Shown here piece after piece: positions 1 through 11,394 of a stretch of DNA of 64,000 nt. The translations under genes were made by a program, and so were the position numbers. Every line of letters starts with the position of its first letter. Position 1 is the stretch's first letter. This stretch comes from Symsagittifera roscoffensis (lineage: Eukaryota > Xenacoelomorpha > Acoela > Convolutidae): NCBI RefSeq assembly GCF_963678635.1, contig NC_087066.1, positions 43,449,624-43,513,623 on the forward strand, in the 5' to 3' direction. A model generated the notes under the pieces. It was not told the DNA's origin, did not search any database, and saw nothing but the letters and a program-made list of their open reading frames with translations.

Positions 1-1564
1 TCTCTTGATTTTTGGATTCATTTTCCAGGGCAGAGATTACCTCACTTAACGAATCATAACTTGTATTTGCGTCTTCAGTGGAGCCATTTAGATCCGCATG
101 ACCTTCTTTTAGTGTCTGTTTTTTCAATTCTATGGAGTCTTTGGACTGAAATTCGAGTCCATTCATGGTAGGAAATTCTTCAGAAGATTCATTTACATCT
201 TGATTGTGATTAAACATTTGGTCATCTGTTTCGACCATTGGCTCTGCTTCTGGAGTGTGGTCGTAGTCTACTAACCCAGTTAAAGGATCTTCCACATTCT
301 CAGTCTGCAATTCATTGGCCACCTGCCAAAATTAAAAAAAAATTAAATTTCAATTAAATGTGTTTAATTGAAAGTATTTTTACTGCAAGTACTCAAATTG
401 TCCGCAAAAAATAACAATTATTTATAGGCAATTTCGATATACAGTTCCATTTCTTTTCCAAATGAATAAACTGGATTATCAGCACTTGCAAACAGTAAAA
501 ATACTCATCTAAACAATTCTATACTAAGAGTCCGTAATTTCAATAGTTTTTCATTAAAATATTCTTCTTAAGAGTTTGTTATCCACGAAAAATCAGATAC
601 CAAAATAATCATCGGAATGGGTCGCGTAATCTATCATATTAGAACCCTTTCAGTCGCGATTTAAAAAATCAAAAAGTTATCCATCCAAGTGTCGAGAAAA
701 ATCAAAAATTGTCCCAGTGTCGAGAAAAACTGTGTCGGTTTAATTTTTTTTTGAATTCTAGTCCAATTGCGAGCGAGCAGGCTTTTTATTATAGAAGGAT
801 TAGCAGTGAAACTTTAATGCAACCAACCCCTCAAAAATTAATTTAAATCCAGATTTCGTTTGTTTTCGTTTTTTTCAACACAAAATCAGGTACCAAAAAA
901 AATCATTAAACAAGGTTAAATGATATATCATATCAAATCCTTTTCAGCGACGAATCTAGCGACAAATTTTTTTTTTGTGTCAAGGAGAATTTTTGAAATT
1001 TGACTTTTCCAATTTGGAGCGACTTACAATAGCTTACAATGGCTTAATTTAGGACGTGCAAGATTAGTTTTACTCGAATAAAGTTAGTTTTTTTCTTAGT
1101 TTTTCGGCACAATTTCGAAATTTTTGTTTGAACTTTCTTTTGCTTTCCAAGTAATTTTTTTTGTAAAAACAAGAATATGCATAAGTTCTAGTTTTTGCAT
1201 CCAAATCCTTTTATCACACCACCCAGAACAAACGAAACCAACTTGAAAAAAAAATTTGCCTTTTTTCAAGACTATGGTCGGAACATTCTGTGCTACTTGC
1301 ACAGTAACCGGCTATCCTTGTTTAACACCTTAATTTGTTTATCAATCCTTTTTTCTTCTCATTTAAAAAAAGTTAAGTTAACATTTAAGCTGCTACCTTG
1401 TGTAGTTCTCCTTGACTACTCAGTCCGCTGTCTAAAGAGTCACACGAAGGAAGAAGGTCTTCAATAGAAGACAGTTCGGCAGGTAGTTGGCCATCTTCTG
1501 AGTTGTCCACTTTTGAGCGGAAGTCGGCGAACTGATCGGGATCACCCAGGAAAAGCTCGTCCAT
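1..1564 (-). CDS. Acidic protein of unknown family, first two exons (partial gene)
   Basis: Exon 1 is 1564..1397: it begins with an ATG and encodes 56 residues starting MDELFLGDPDQFADFR and ending GELHK, followed by a GTAGCA donor. Exon 2 is 322..1, preceded on this strand by a T-rich tract and GGCAG; it begins VANELQTENVEDPL and stays open to the window edge. Both junctions are phase 0, giving one frame of about 163 residues. The protein is rich in D, E, S and Q, has few aromatics and no zinc or membrane signature, so it is probably disordered. Exon 1 contains D-S-G-L-S-S, which fits the DSG-phi-x-S phosphodegron pattern bound by beta-TrCP. Acidic starts of this kind occur in bZIP and other activators, but no DNA-binding domain lies in view and I do not recognise the family. 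The 1,074-bp intron holds a dispersed repeat. The exon structure is well supported; the function is not. Confidence 0.72.
540..1330 (-). repeat. Dispersed repeat family X, copy 1 (in intron)
   Basis: Read on the minus strand, this stretch matches the segments at 49,150-49,830 and 60,900-61,600. Shared landmarks, in order, are a CCGGCTA...TGTGCAA...GTTCCGACCA block, a poly-A/poly-T tract, a C-G-G-TGTGA block, a run on Asp/Arg-free AT-rich DNA, then TTTCTC-A-CACT-GGGA and an AATATGATATATCA...GGTACCTGATTTT block. Copies are diverged (roughly 65-75 percent by eye). There is no coding capacity. It is probably an old non-autonomous transposon. Confidence 0.5.
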
Positions 1565-1835
1565 AGTTACAGAGTTAGTTTCGACGAGAACAATTAAACT
1601 CGTCTAATTCTTTTCTCATTCAGTTGAAGGACAAGAGAGCAAAAGTGAATAGACTCAAACCTTAATTCGGGCTGTCATTGTAATCCACGAATCTTTTTTG
1701 ATAGAACCTACAATTTGCATATGAAATCAGCATGTAAGTCTGAAAACAAAACCATGTCAAGTTCATTGAATTGAAGCGTCATTATTCAGAACACCTCCTT
1801 CATAGAGTGCTGACTTGAATTATCCAGACAGAACT

Positions 1836-2093
1836 AATAAAACCTGAAACTTCAAACGCGTTTTCTGAAATTGGATTGAGTTCAGTTTCAAATTGATAGA
1901 GAGAGGCAAAGTTGCTTACAATTTTGCTTTGCCGGAGATTATCATGCAATTTTTCTGCAAATTTGGGACCTAAAACTTAGCTCTAAATTAGATCATTTTG
2001 AGGCAAAATTCAGAGCAACTTTGCCTTTCTCTTTTTTTTTGTCTTGATTTAGTCCAATTTGAAAATGAGGCGATTTAAATTTCAGGTTTTTAT
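1836..2093. repeat. Fold-back (inverted-repeat) element, small
   Basis: The arms 1836-1935 and 2000-2093 are imperfect reverse complements, each containing a CCTGAAA block near its outer end and GGCAAAGTTGCT near the inner end. The spacer is about 65 bp. The arm motif AAAGTTGCTCAGAAT also occurs in the larger fold-back at 3.47-4.12 kb, so both belong to one family. There is no gene between 1565 and 3466; the rest of that interval is AT-rich DNA with a C11-type run near 2,855. Confidence 0.6.
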
Positions 2094-3466
2094 TTGTTCT
2101 CGCCGCATAACTTGAGTTGGCTGCTCAAAATATTGTTTAACCTTACTGGGTTGTTTAGATCAGAACACCGATTGAGATTTTGTCGTGGTTTCGAAATTTA
2201 TCTCGTTCCTGAGTTAGTTTCCAGTTCCATCCACTCTATCCACCATGCAAACTTGAGCGACCCATACACAGTGTTGTCCACATTAAAGAATCATTTATAC
2301 ACTCATATACTTGATCGTCTTATTATAAATATATACAAAACAAATCATAAATGAGAAAATATATACGATTCGTTTAAACAAAGTTTCATTTGGTATCGTT
2401 TTTTCTATAACTGACAAAACTTCTTCGCATCAAGAAAAGTAAAACAAGCTTTTTAGTTCATCAAGCGCGTGAACTGACATAACTCAAAAACACAGGTGAA
2501 ATGAGATTATCATTATAAAAATTTGACCTGATAATTTATTCCAAAACGAGCTGATGTAGAAGTTTCTGAATTTTCTCGAAAAAAATTATATGTATGATAC
2601 TGCATTTTCTCGAGGGGAGGGCAAGATTTTCAATTTTATTCGAACTTTGTATCAGTTCGATTAAATTAGTTTTCCGAGATCTCCTAAAACACCTATTTCG
2701 AAAAAATCGCGTTTTTTTGGCGTGCGCTCCCACCTCCCACTACCCAAAAAATGTGAGGGTCCTTTAGCTAAAAATGAATGTCAAACAATAGTACCGAAAA
2801 TGCATCCTTTCGGTGGTGGTCTAATACCTGAGTTAAAAGGCCACCCAAATCCACCCCCCCCCCCACCCACAAATAATGCTATTGTGTACAACACTGCACA
2901 GAATCGCTTTTCAACAATTACACGCACCACTTCAATAGTTCATTTCAGAAAGACATGATGCTTTGAGAAGCAAGCTAACTACTGCATCGAAATAAATAAA
3001 GCAACCATTCAAAAAAAAACTCGAAGCTCAACTCGGAGATTCGCATTTAGGACGGAGTTTATATCTTTGAACAACACAGTCTGTTTCATTGGCTTTTATT
3101 TAAAAACAGAAATGAAGGCAAAATTGAATTTAAATATTCTAAAACTAATTCTTATTAACGAAGCTAACAAAAATCAGAGCCAAATCGACATAAGCAACTT
3201 CTATTGACATTGTTATTGTCGCACAAGCAAAACAGGCTTACGACTGGTGAAAAATGTCTTAATAGCATATCAGCAGTCAGAAGGTACTTGGTTACTGCTG
3301 TTTATAAAACAAAAAAAAACTATGAAGTCAAGGATAATATCACTAGTGAGACATTTTCTTAAACGTTGATCCCCTTGGTTCAAAGACCTTAAAAAATAAC
3401 ACTAAATTCGACACATAGCCATTAAGAAAAATATTCGACATAGTGAGCTACATGGTGGTATTTAAA

Positions 3467-4120
3467 CCAGCGAAAAAACTCAACCCTTTTTTCTCAAATT
3501 GGGTTACGATTAGACAAAAGTGAAAACAAAGTTGCTCAGAATTTCACCAAAATTATTATAGTGCCTTTTTTCCCCGAAACTCTGAACCAAAATTTTACCC
3601 CAAAAGTAGGTCAGTTTGGTTTTTTTTTTCACTAAAGAATTACGCTGATACTACCTGGTTTATCGTTGAGATAATTATAAAAGAAGTCCCTTACACAGCC
3701 CATGGAAAAATTTTAGATGGGTAAAATTTTCAAAATTTTGCGTAAAACGTTTGAAAGTTGTTCTTAGCAACATATTTTGATTTGTATACAGTAAAAATGA
3801 CTTTTAAGGGTATCAACCAAAAATATATTATCTTATGAAGATTCTTGAAAGTTTTACCCTGCTAAAAATTTGTTGGACAGTCTAAGAGGTTTCTTTTTTC
3901 ATAATTTTCTCATCAATTAATTTAGTCGTTCCAGCGTAATTCTTCGTTGAATAAAAAACAATGACCTAATTTTGGGGTAAAATTTTGGTTCCGAATTTTG
4001 GGAGAAAAACTGCACCATATTAGTTGTGGTGAGAATCTGAGCAATTTTTGTTAACTTCAATTTTGTCTAATCTAAACCAAATTTGAGAAAAACGCGTTTA
4101 AAGTTTTCAATGTTATTCGC
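3467..4120. repeat. Long fold-back element (about 650 bp)
   Basis: The left arm, about 3467-3750, and the right arm, about 3830-4120, are imperfect reverse complements over almost 290 bp. Matching landmarks are CTCAAATT(T)GG, GATTAGACAAAA, AACCAAAATTTTACCCC, AATTACGCTG and GGGTAAAA. The unpaired centre is only about 80 bp. No open frame of note is present. This is the structure of a fold-back or large MITE-type DNA element, or of an inverted duplication. Confidence 0.7.
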
Positions 4121-4340
4121 TGTGTCCGGTTAACTTAAATCAGCACTACAGTTCTGTGCCAATTATGTACCGGTTCCGAAAGTCAGGCAAACTTTATTCA
4201 TATAACTTATCTTTTCGGTTGCTTTTTGTTCCGACCATTGAAAATGAGGAACTTTGTATTCAGATGTTCTAATTTTCACAAATAATCATCAGACTGGTTG
4301 AGAGACATTAATACTAAGCCCTTTCATATGTGATGCGTCA

Positions 4341-5230
4341 GTTAGAAGAGCCTTAGGGCTTAGTTTTGTTGCAAAATGTATTTCCTAAATCTGCCTCGTT
4401 GGTGAGTTAATAAATTTTAGCGAAAAAACCTTATTTGGTCATCCTGGTTTTCTGCAGATAATAACTATAGCTGTGGAAATATTGCGAAAACTTAAAATCC
4501 ATTTGTTGCGTTTGTTAGGCAATCCTCATGGTTTAGTTTTTTCCAAACTATTTTTATTACATTGGCCTCGTGGAGTTATTAAATGTTGGGCAGAATTTTT
4601 TTTGATCATTCTGGTTTTCTGCAAATGATGAGCTAAAACTTAGAAAAATATTGCGTACTTTTGAAAGCCGTTTGTTGCATTTGTTAGAAGATCCTTGGGC
4701 TCAGTTTTGCGGCAAAATATGGTTCTTAAATCGGCCTCCTTGCGAGTTAATAATTTAGCAAAAAAAAACTTTTTTGTTAGCCTGTTTTTGGGCAGATAAT
4801 GGACTATAACTGTAAGTTTCGAAAGCGGTTTTTCGCAATCATCGAACAATTAAACAATCTTTAGTTTTGTACAACAACATGGTTCCTAAATCGGGCTGGC
4901 TGATGACTTTTAATTGAAAACCAAGTATATTTTGGTAATCCTGCCTTTCAGCAGACAACCCCCTATACCTCTAACAATATTGCAAACTCTTATAAACTTT
5001 TTATTGCTATCGTTAGATCATCATCAGGCTAATTTTGGCTGCAAAGTACGTTTCTCAACCGTTATGATGAGTTGATTACTATTTGAGGAAAAGTCGCCTT
5101 TTTTGGTCATCCTGGGTTTCTGGAGAAAATGAACTATACCTCCAGAATATATTGCCTATTGTTGGAGGCCATTTATTGCATTCGTTACTCCGCTATTGGG
5201 GCCTGATTGTATTTCAAATTTCAATTATTA
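4341..5230. repeat. Degenerate tandem array, period about 170 bp
   Basis: Units beginning GTTAG start near 4341, 4514, 4683, 4844, 5012 and 5184, giving spacings of 173, 169, 161, 168 and 172. Each unit repeats the order GTTAG...CCT..GG, TTAGTTTTG, CAAAATA, CTAAATC.GCCT, GAGTTAATAA, AAAAA, TTTGGT.ATCCTG.TTTCTGCAGATAA, CTATA, AATATTGC and TTTGTTGC.TT. Units are strongly diverged. The period is close to a nucleosome repeat length, as in many satellites. 5231-5790 shows nothing supportable. Confidence 0.75.
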
Positions 5231-5794
5231 TATAGGCTGTGTTGATGAATTTTTAAAAATGTTTACGGATTACTACGGCATGTTGAATCCTTAATGATGA
5301 TAAATGTTTTAAGATCTGCTTTGTTTATTTATTCAGTCTTCTTTAGCTTCAATTTTATCCCTGCTCATGATAGTAATCGTTCTTTCAGTTGTTTTCTAAG
5401 TGCTTTAGTATGGTCACTAAACTCTGCGACAATAATGCAATCAATATAAAAGCACCAGCAGAACACCAATTTTGCTGTGAGCACCACTTCTCCGAGAAAC
5501 TTGGGTTCCTTTTGTTAAAATTCCCTAATTATAAAATTATAGTTACAAAAAAAACTGAAAACATCCACAATACAATTTTACCCGCCTATCACGGGTAAAA
5601 CAAACGACGATTTATTCTAACAAATGACAGGCCTTGCCTCAAAAATCATGGTAATATGTTGTATCTCAAATTGAGCTTGCAATCTGAACCCACCCGGCAT
5701 TCTTACAATTCTCAGACATTCAGTCAGTAAAGACAACTCTTTCTTCCCTACTTGAGCTTTTTCTGAACGTCCCTTACACATATGAACTGTTGAT

Positions 5795-6040
5795 TAATAC
5801 GAACGTCCAAAAGTTTATCAACCATTTCCCCCGACGTTTCTGGTTGAGATTAAAAATTCCTCGTGCGGACTAGCGAGAGACATGCAGCTCCTCTAATATT
5901 AACAAATAGACGACTCCTATATCAATCGAAGCACCGGATATCCACATTAAAGGGACATTGGGCGAGTGAAATCCTTATACTCAATCCCAAATTAAGCTTT
6001 AACTTCTACGTGACCCGCATTCTTTAAGAAAAACTTATTG
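5795..6040 (+). repeat. 240-bp direct repeat, copy 1
   Basis: The block runs in the order GTTTCTGGT.GAGATT, ACTAGCGAGAGACATGC, GACGACTCCTA, GAAGCACCGGATA, GGGCGAG.GAAAT, ACTCAATCCCAAATTAAGC, then TGACCCGCATTC. The same order recurs downstream of the higher-order repeat, in copies starting near 10,640, 10,880 and 11,110. It flanks the array on both sides. Confidence 0.6.
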
Positions 6041-9000
6041 AAACGCACAACTAAAATTTTATCGACCACCTCCCGGCGTACAATCTTCCACCAAGACTAG
6101 GGAGAGACATGCTGTTCCTCGCCTATTCATGTTTCCATCCGGTGCTTCTACAATAGGAAGAGCACCGGATACACAGGCGAGTAACATCGGGAAGAATATT
6201 CTAGTTGGACTCAGCGGAGAAGTGAATAAGGACACTTGGACTGTTGTGATAAAACCCAAAGGCAACGAGAGCTACGAATCAAAAGAAACAAAGAAAAAAA
6301 GAGACAAACTCAAAAGAGGTGTTCACTCAAAGCTTGTTTTAAAAATTTATAAAGCATGCCACAAGTTTCATCTGAATATTTTTACTTAGTGAAACAAAAC
6401 AGTGATTAAAAGTCAACAAGACAGGCTAAAGAAAAATCGCATTTAAATATGAGGCTGCTAAAGTGATCTCTCAACACCCAGCGATTAAGAATTTCGTCCC
6501 ACACATAAAACACAGTGTTCGATATCCCCGATAAAAAATTGCCTACAGCAACTTACTGCTCAACATCAACAGCCACAAAAGTATCTATTCCAAGACCACT
6601 CACAAAACTAAACTGTTATTAAATCAAAGAAAACTTGCTACATTTTTTGTCGCAATTATTAAACAATTTAAGCGAGAAAAAAGTCATTAAACAATTTTCC
6701 GCCTGTTTGTAAAAATCGAATTTACACCTGAATATTGCACTTCTCTCCAATATTTTTAATTCCCAGAGTGAGCGCATAAGGATACACGATTGAAGCTAAT
6801 TTAGATCGTGGAATTGATCATAAAAATGATCAATTTTTATTCCGCAAAACTGAGCACAAAGTCCAAACGCGCCACGCAAACATGGACGTGAGTGAAAGTA
6901 GACTTCGGCAAAGCATGCATGGTTCAGCAAGGTTTCTCCGAAGCTGTAATTCGAGCAAAATAGGGTTGTAGAAAAGTTACTGTTCATAAACTGAATGAAA
7001 TAAGTTTTCAAAGAAAATTGTAAATTTCATTGGTGTAGTGATTATAGGATTCTCAACAAAAAACGCAGAATGACCCCTTTGCAAGTTTGAAAACGAAATT
7101 AAATTGAGTGTTGAGCTATCTTTTCTGGAACAATTATGCTGTGTTTTGCATAACTCCCTACGTAAACCATATATGGAATCAATTTTTGCAACAATTCTAC
7201 TAGCGACTAATTATCTCTTCGATTTCAAATAAAAATGTCTTTTTCTAGGAATCAAAGAAGAAGAGTTATCTGAAAGGCCAATTCTTAGGTATGAGCTGTG
7301 AAACACGAAGTTACTCAAGAATTACAGATGTTACAGAGGAATTACCAAACTCGAGTGAAGAGTATTAACAACAGCAATAACAAATATTTAACTCAGACTC
7401 ACTGCAAAATAGATCCAGTGAGAGAGTACCAGTGTTCGATATCCCCGCATATCACTTTTTTTCGACCAGACCAGGAAAAAAACTAGATTAAACAAAAAAA
7501 CTCATCTAATTTAAGAAATAAATCCCTAAAGCAACTTACTGCTCAACATCAACAGCCACAAAAGTATCTATTCCAAGAGCACTCACAAAATTAAACTAAT
7601 AGTAAAGCAATGAAAATGTGCGACAATTTTTGCCGCATTTATTTATCAATTCTACCGAGAAAAAAGTCATACGCTTTTCAGTCTCAGTTTGTAAAAATCG
7701 AATTTACACCTGAATATTGCTTTACCCTCTTCAATTTTTTCATTACCCAGAGTGAGCACATAAGGATACACGATTGAAGCTAATTTATATAATGGAATTG
7801 ATCATAAAAATGATCAATTTCTATTCAACGAGACTGAGCACAAAAAGTCCAAACGCGCCCACAAACATGTACGTGAGTAAAAGCAGACTTCAGCAATGCA
7901 TAGTTCCAACAAAATTTCTCCAAAGATGTAATTCCAGTAAAGTAGGTTTGTAAAACACTCACTGTTCAGTGACTGAGTGAAAAGCTTATACTCAATCACA
8001 AATTAAGCTTTAACCTCTACGTGACCCGCATTCTAAGAAAAAGTTATTGAACCGCACATCTAAGATCCTGTGCTTCTACAATAGGAAGAGCACCGGATAC
8101 ACAGGCGCGCGACATCGGGAAGAACATTCTAGTTGGAATCAGCGGAGAAGTGAACCAGGACACTTGGACTGCTGTGATAAAACCCAAAAGCAACGAGAGC
8201 TACGAAGGAAAAGAAACAAAGAAAAAAGAGACAAACTCAGTAGAGGTGTTCATTCAAGGTTTGTTTAAAAATTTATAAAGCATGCCACAAGTTTCATCTG
8301 AAAATTTTTACTTAATCAAACAAAATAGTGATTAAAAGTAAACAAGACAGGCTAAAGAAAAAATCGCATTTAATTATGAGGCTGCTAAAGTGATCTCTCA
8401 ACGCCCAGCGATAAAGAATTTCGTCTCAAACACAAAACACAGTGTTCCATATCCCGATATCCCCGCAAAAAAAAAACATTTTCTCTACCAACCAGGAAAA
8501 ATAACTAGAAAACACCAAAACTCCTCTAAGAAATAAACGCCTAAAGCAACTTACTGCTCAACATCAACAGCCACAAAAGTATCTATTCCAAGACCACTCA
8601 CAAAACTAAACTATTAGTAAAGCAATGAAAACTTGCGAAACTTTTTACGGCATTTATTTATCAATTCTACCGAGAAAAAGTCAATAAACGCTTTTCAGCG
8701 TCAGTTTGTAAAAATCGAAATTACACCCGAATATTGCACTTCTCTCTTTAAGATTCTTAATTCCCAGAGTGAGCGCATAAGGATACACGATTGAAGCTAA
8801 TTTAGCTAATGATCAATTTTTATTCCGCAAAACTGAGCACAAAAAGCTAAAACGCGCCACGCAAACATAGACATGAAAAAAGTAGACATCGGCAAGGCAT
8901 GCATGGTTCAGCAAGGTTTCTCCAAAGCTGTACTTCGAGCAAAGTAGGGTTGTAGAAAACTTACTGTTCATAAGTTGAATGAAAAAAGTTTTCAAGGAAA

Positions 9001-10510
9001 AATGTAAGTCTCATTGGTGTAGCGCTTAAAAAGTTCTCCACAAAAAAGGCGGAATGACCTCTTTGCAAGTTTGAAAACGATTTTAATTTGACTGTGGAGC
9101 TATCTTTTCTGGAACAAAGATGGTGTTTTGCATCACTCCGTACAAAAACCATATAGGGAATCAATTTTTGGAAAAATTCTACTAGCGACTTTTTATCTTC
9201 TCGATTTCAAATACAAGTCTTTTTCTAGGAATCAAAGAAGAACAGTTATCTGAAAGGCCAATTCTTAGGTATGAGCTGTGCAACACGATGTTACTCAAGA
9301 ATTAGAGATGTTAGAGAGGAATTACCAAACTCGAGTGAAGAGTATTAATAACAGCACTAAAAATATTGAACTGAGACTCACTGCAAAATAGATCCAGTGA
9401 GAGAGTACCAGTATTCGATATCCCTGCAAATACCTTTTTTTTCTGCCAGACCAGGAAAAAGAACAAGAAAAAAACTCATCTAAGAAATAAGCGCCTAAAG
9501 CAACTTACTGCTCAACATCAACAGCCACAAAAGTATCTATTCCAAGACCACTCACAAAACTAAACTATTAGTAAAGCAATGAAAACTTGCAACACTTTTT
9601 GCCGCATTTATTTATCAATTCTACCGAGAAAAAAGTCAATAAACGCTTTTCAGTCTCAGTTTATAAAAATCAAATTTACACCTGAATATTGCTTTATCCT
9701 CTTCAAATTTTTCAATTTGCAGAGTGAGCACATAAGGATACACGATTGAAGCTAATTTATATAATGGAATTAATCGAAAAAATGATCAATTTCTATTCCA
9801 CAAAACTGAGCACAAAAAGTCCAAACGCGCCCACAAACATGTACGTGAGAAAAAGTAGACTTCGGCAATGCATAGTTTAAACAAGGTTTCTTCAAAGCTG
9901 TAATTCCAGCAGAGTAGGGTTATAAAACACTTACTGTTCAGTAATTGAGTGAAATGCGCTTATACTCTATCCCAAAATAAGATTTAACTTCTACATGACC
10001 CGCACTCTTTAAGAAAAACTGATTGAAACGCACATCTAAAATCCAGTGCTTCTACAATAGGAAGAGCACCGGATACACAGGCGAGCGACATCGGGAAGAA
10101 TATTCTAGTTGGACTCAGCGGAGAGGTGAACCAGGACACTTGAACTGCTGTGATAAAACCCAAAGACAACGAGAGCTACGAATGAAAAGAAACAAAGAAA
10201 AAAGAGACAAACTCAGTAGAGGTGTTCATTCAAGGCTTGTTTAAAAAACTTATAAAGCATGCCACAAGTTTCATCTGAATATTTTTACTCTGTCAAACAA
10301 AATAGGGGCTAAGAGTAAACAAGACAGGCTAAAGAATAAATTTCATTTAATTATGATGCTGCTAAATCTCTCAACGCCCCGCGATTAAGAATTTCGTCCC
10401 ATACTCAAAACACCAGCGTTCGATATCCCCGAAAATAACTTTTTTTTCTCCCTGGAACAAATGCCTGAAACAGCCTACTGCTAAACATCAACAGCCACAA
10501 AAGTATCTAA
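6015..10510 (+). repeat. Higher-order repeat: 2-kb unit of two alternating monomers
   Basis: The anchor ACCCGCA(T/C)TCT...AAGAAAAA recurs near 6,015, 8,020 and 9,998, so two full units of about 1.98 kb are followed by a truncated third. Inside each unit a second anchor, CAACTTACTGCTCAACATC, occurs twice (at 6,549, 7,532, 8,547, 9,501, with a variant near 10,475), about 0.96-1.01 kb apart. The half following this anchor is common to all monomers; the other half alternates between type a (with TTCTAGGAATCAAAGAAGA) and type b (with GAAGAGCACCGGATACACAG). Type b carries short plus-strand frames of 60-86 codons (6129-6389, 8047-8268, 10023-10244), but the frame is not the same in all copies and single-base A-run differences shift it, so no gene is called. 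Confidence 0.75.
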
Positions 10511-10639
10511 AATAAACTATCGCAAAACTAAACTTTTATCAAAGCAAAAAAATTTTAAGACACTTTTTTGCCCAACTTATTTTACGAAATAACTGCATTT
10601 TAGAAAAACAAATTTCACAGAACGAGAACGTCGACATGT

Positions 10640-11290
10640 TAATCAACCTTTTCCCTGTCGTTCCTGGTCGAGATTAATACTTCCCTGAGAGAACTAGCGA
10701 GAGACATGCTGTTCTTCTCCTATTAACATTTGGACGACTCCTACACCCTAAGAAGCACCGGATATACACAGGCAAGCGACATCGGGTGAGCGAAATGGTT
10801 ATAAACTGAATCCCAAATTGAGCTTTGACTTCAACATGACCGGCTCTAGCAAACGGCTGATTATTAAGCAGGCCCAACTTTTCATCAACCACTTGCCGCG
10901 GCGTTTCTGGTCGAGATTGATAATTCCCGTGAGGACTGTTCCTCTCCAATTCACAAATAAACTACCTCTTTATCATAAGAAGCACCGATTATACACAGGC
11001 AAGAGACATCAGACGAGCGAGCGACAGGGTTATACCTTGAATCCCAAATTGAGCCTTAACTTCTACATGAACGGCATTATTAAAACTTATTAAAAACGCT
11101 CATCAAAAATTTCATCATTCAATCAACTTTCATCATTCAGGCATTTCCGGTCGAGATATTTAACCACGTGCAAAGAATAGTGAGAGAAAAGGTTTGGACG
11201 ACCCTTCTACAATAAGAAGCACCGGCCGGATCCACACGGTCGAGCTATGTCGGGAAAAATATTCTAGCTGTAGATGTACTTAACGGAGAA
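10640..11290 (+). repeat. 240-bp direct repeats, copies 2-4
   Basis: TCGAGAT anchors near 10,667, 10,911 and 11,150 mark three diverged units of about 240 bp, the same block that precedes the higher-order repeat at 5.8 kb. Each carries a GAAGCACCG...TACACAGGCAAG block followed by AATCCCAAATTGAGC. The last copy fuses into a degenerate type-b monomer (GGGAAAAATATTCTAG near 11,250). Confidence 0.6.
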
Positions 11291-11394
11291 ATCCAACGGC
11301 TACGAGAGCGACGAAAAGTAACAAAAAGAAAAAAACTCAGTAAAGTGGCGTTAATCAAGGCTTTTGTTTAAAATTGTATGAAGCATGCCACAAT

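Noticed and set aside
1195-1467. 90-codon plus-strand open frame
   Set aside because: It overlaps exon 1 of the minus-strand gene, lacks domain features and is AT-driven.
2094-2958. Open frames of 65-86 codons on both strands
   Set aside because: Mutually overlapping, no protein-like composition, no conservation in any repeat copy.
6129-10244. Basic 60-86-codon frames in the type-b monomers
   Set aside because: Different frames are open in different copies and an A-run indel changes the C-terminus, so no single protein is supported.
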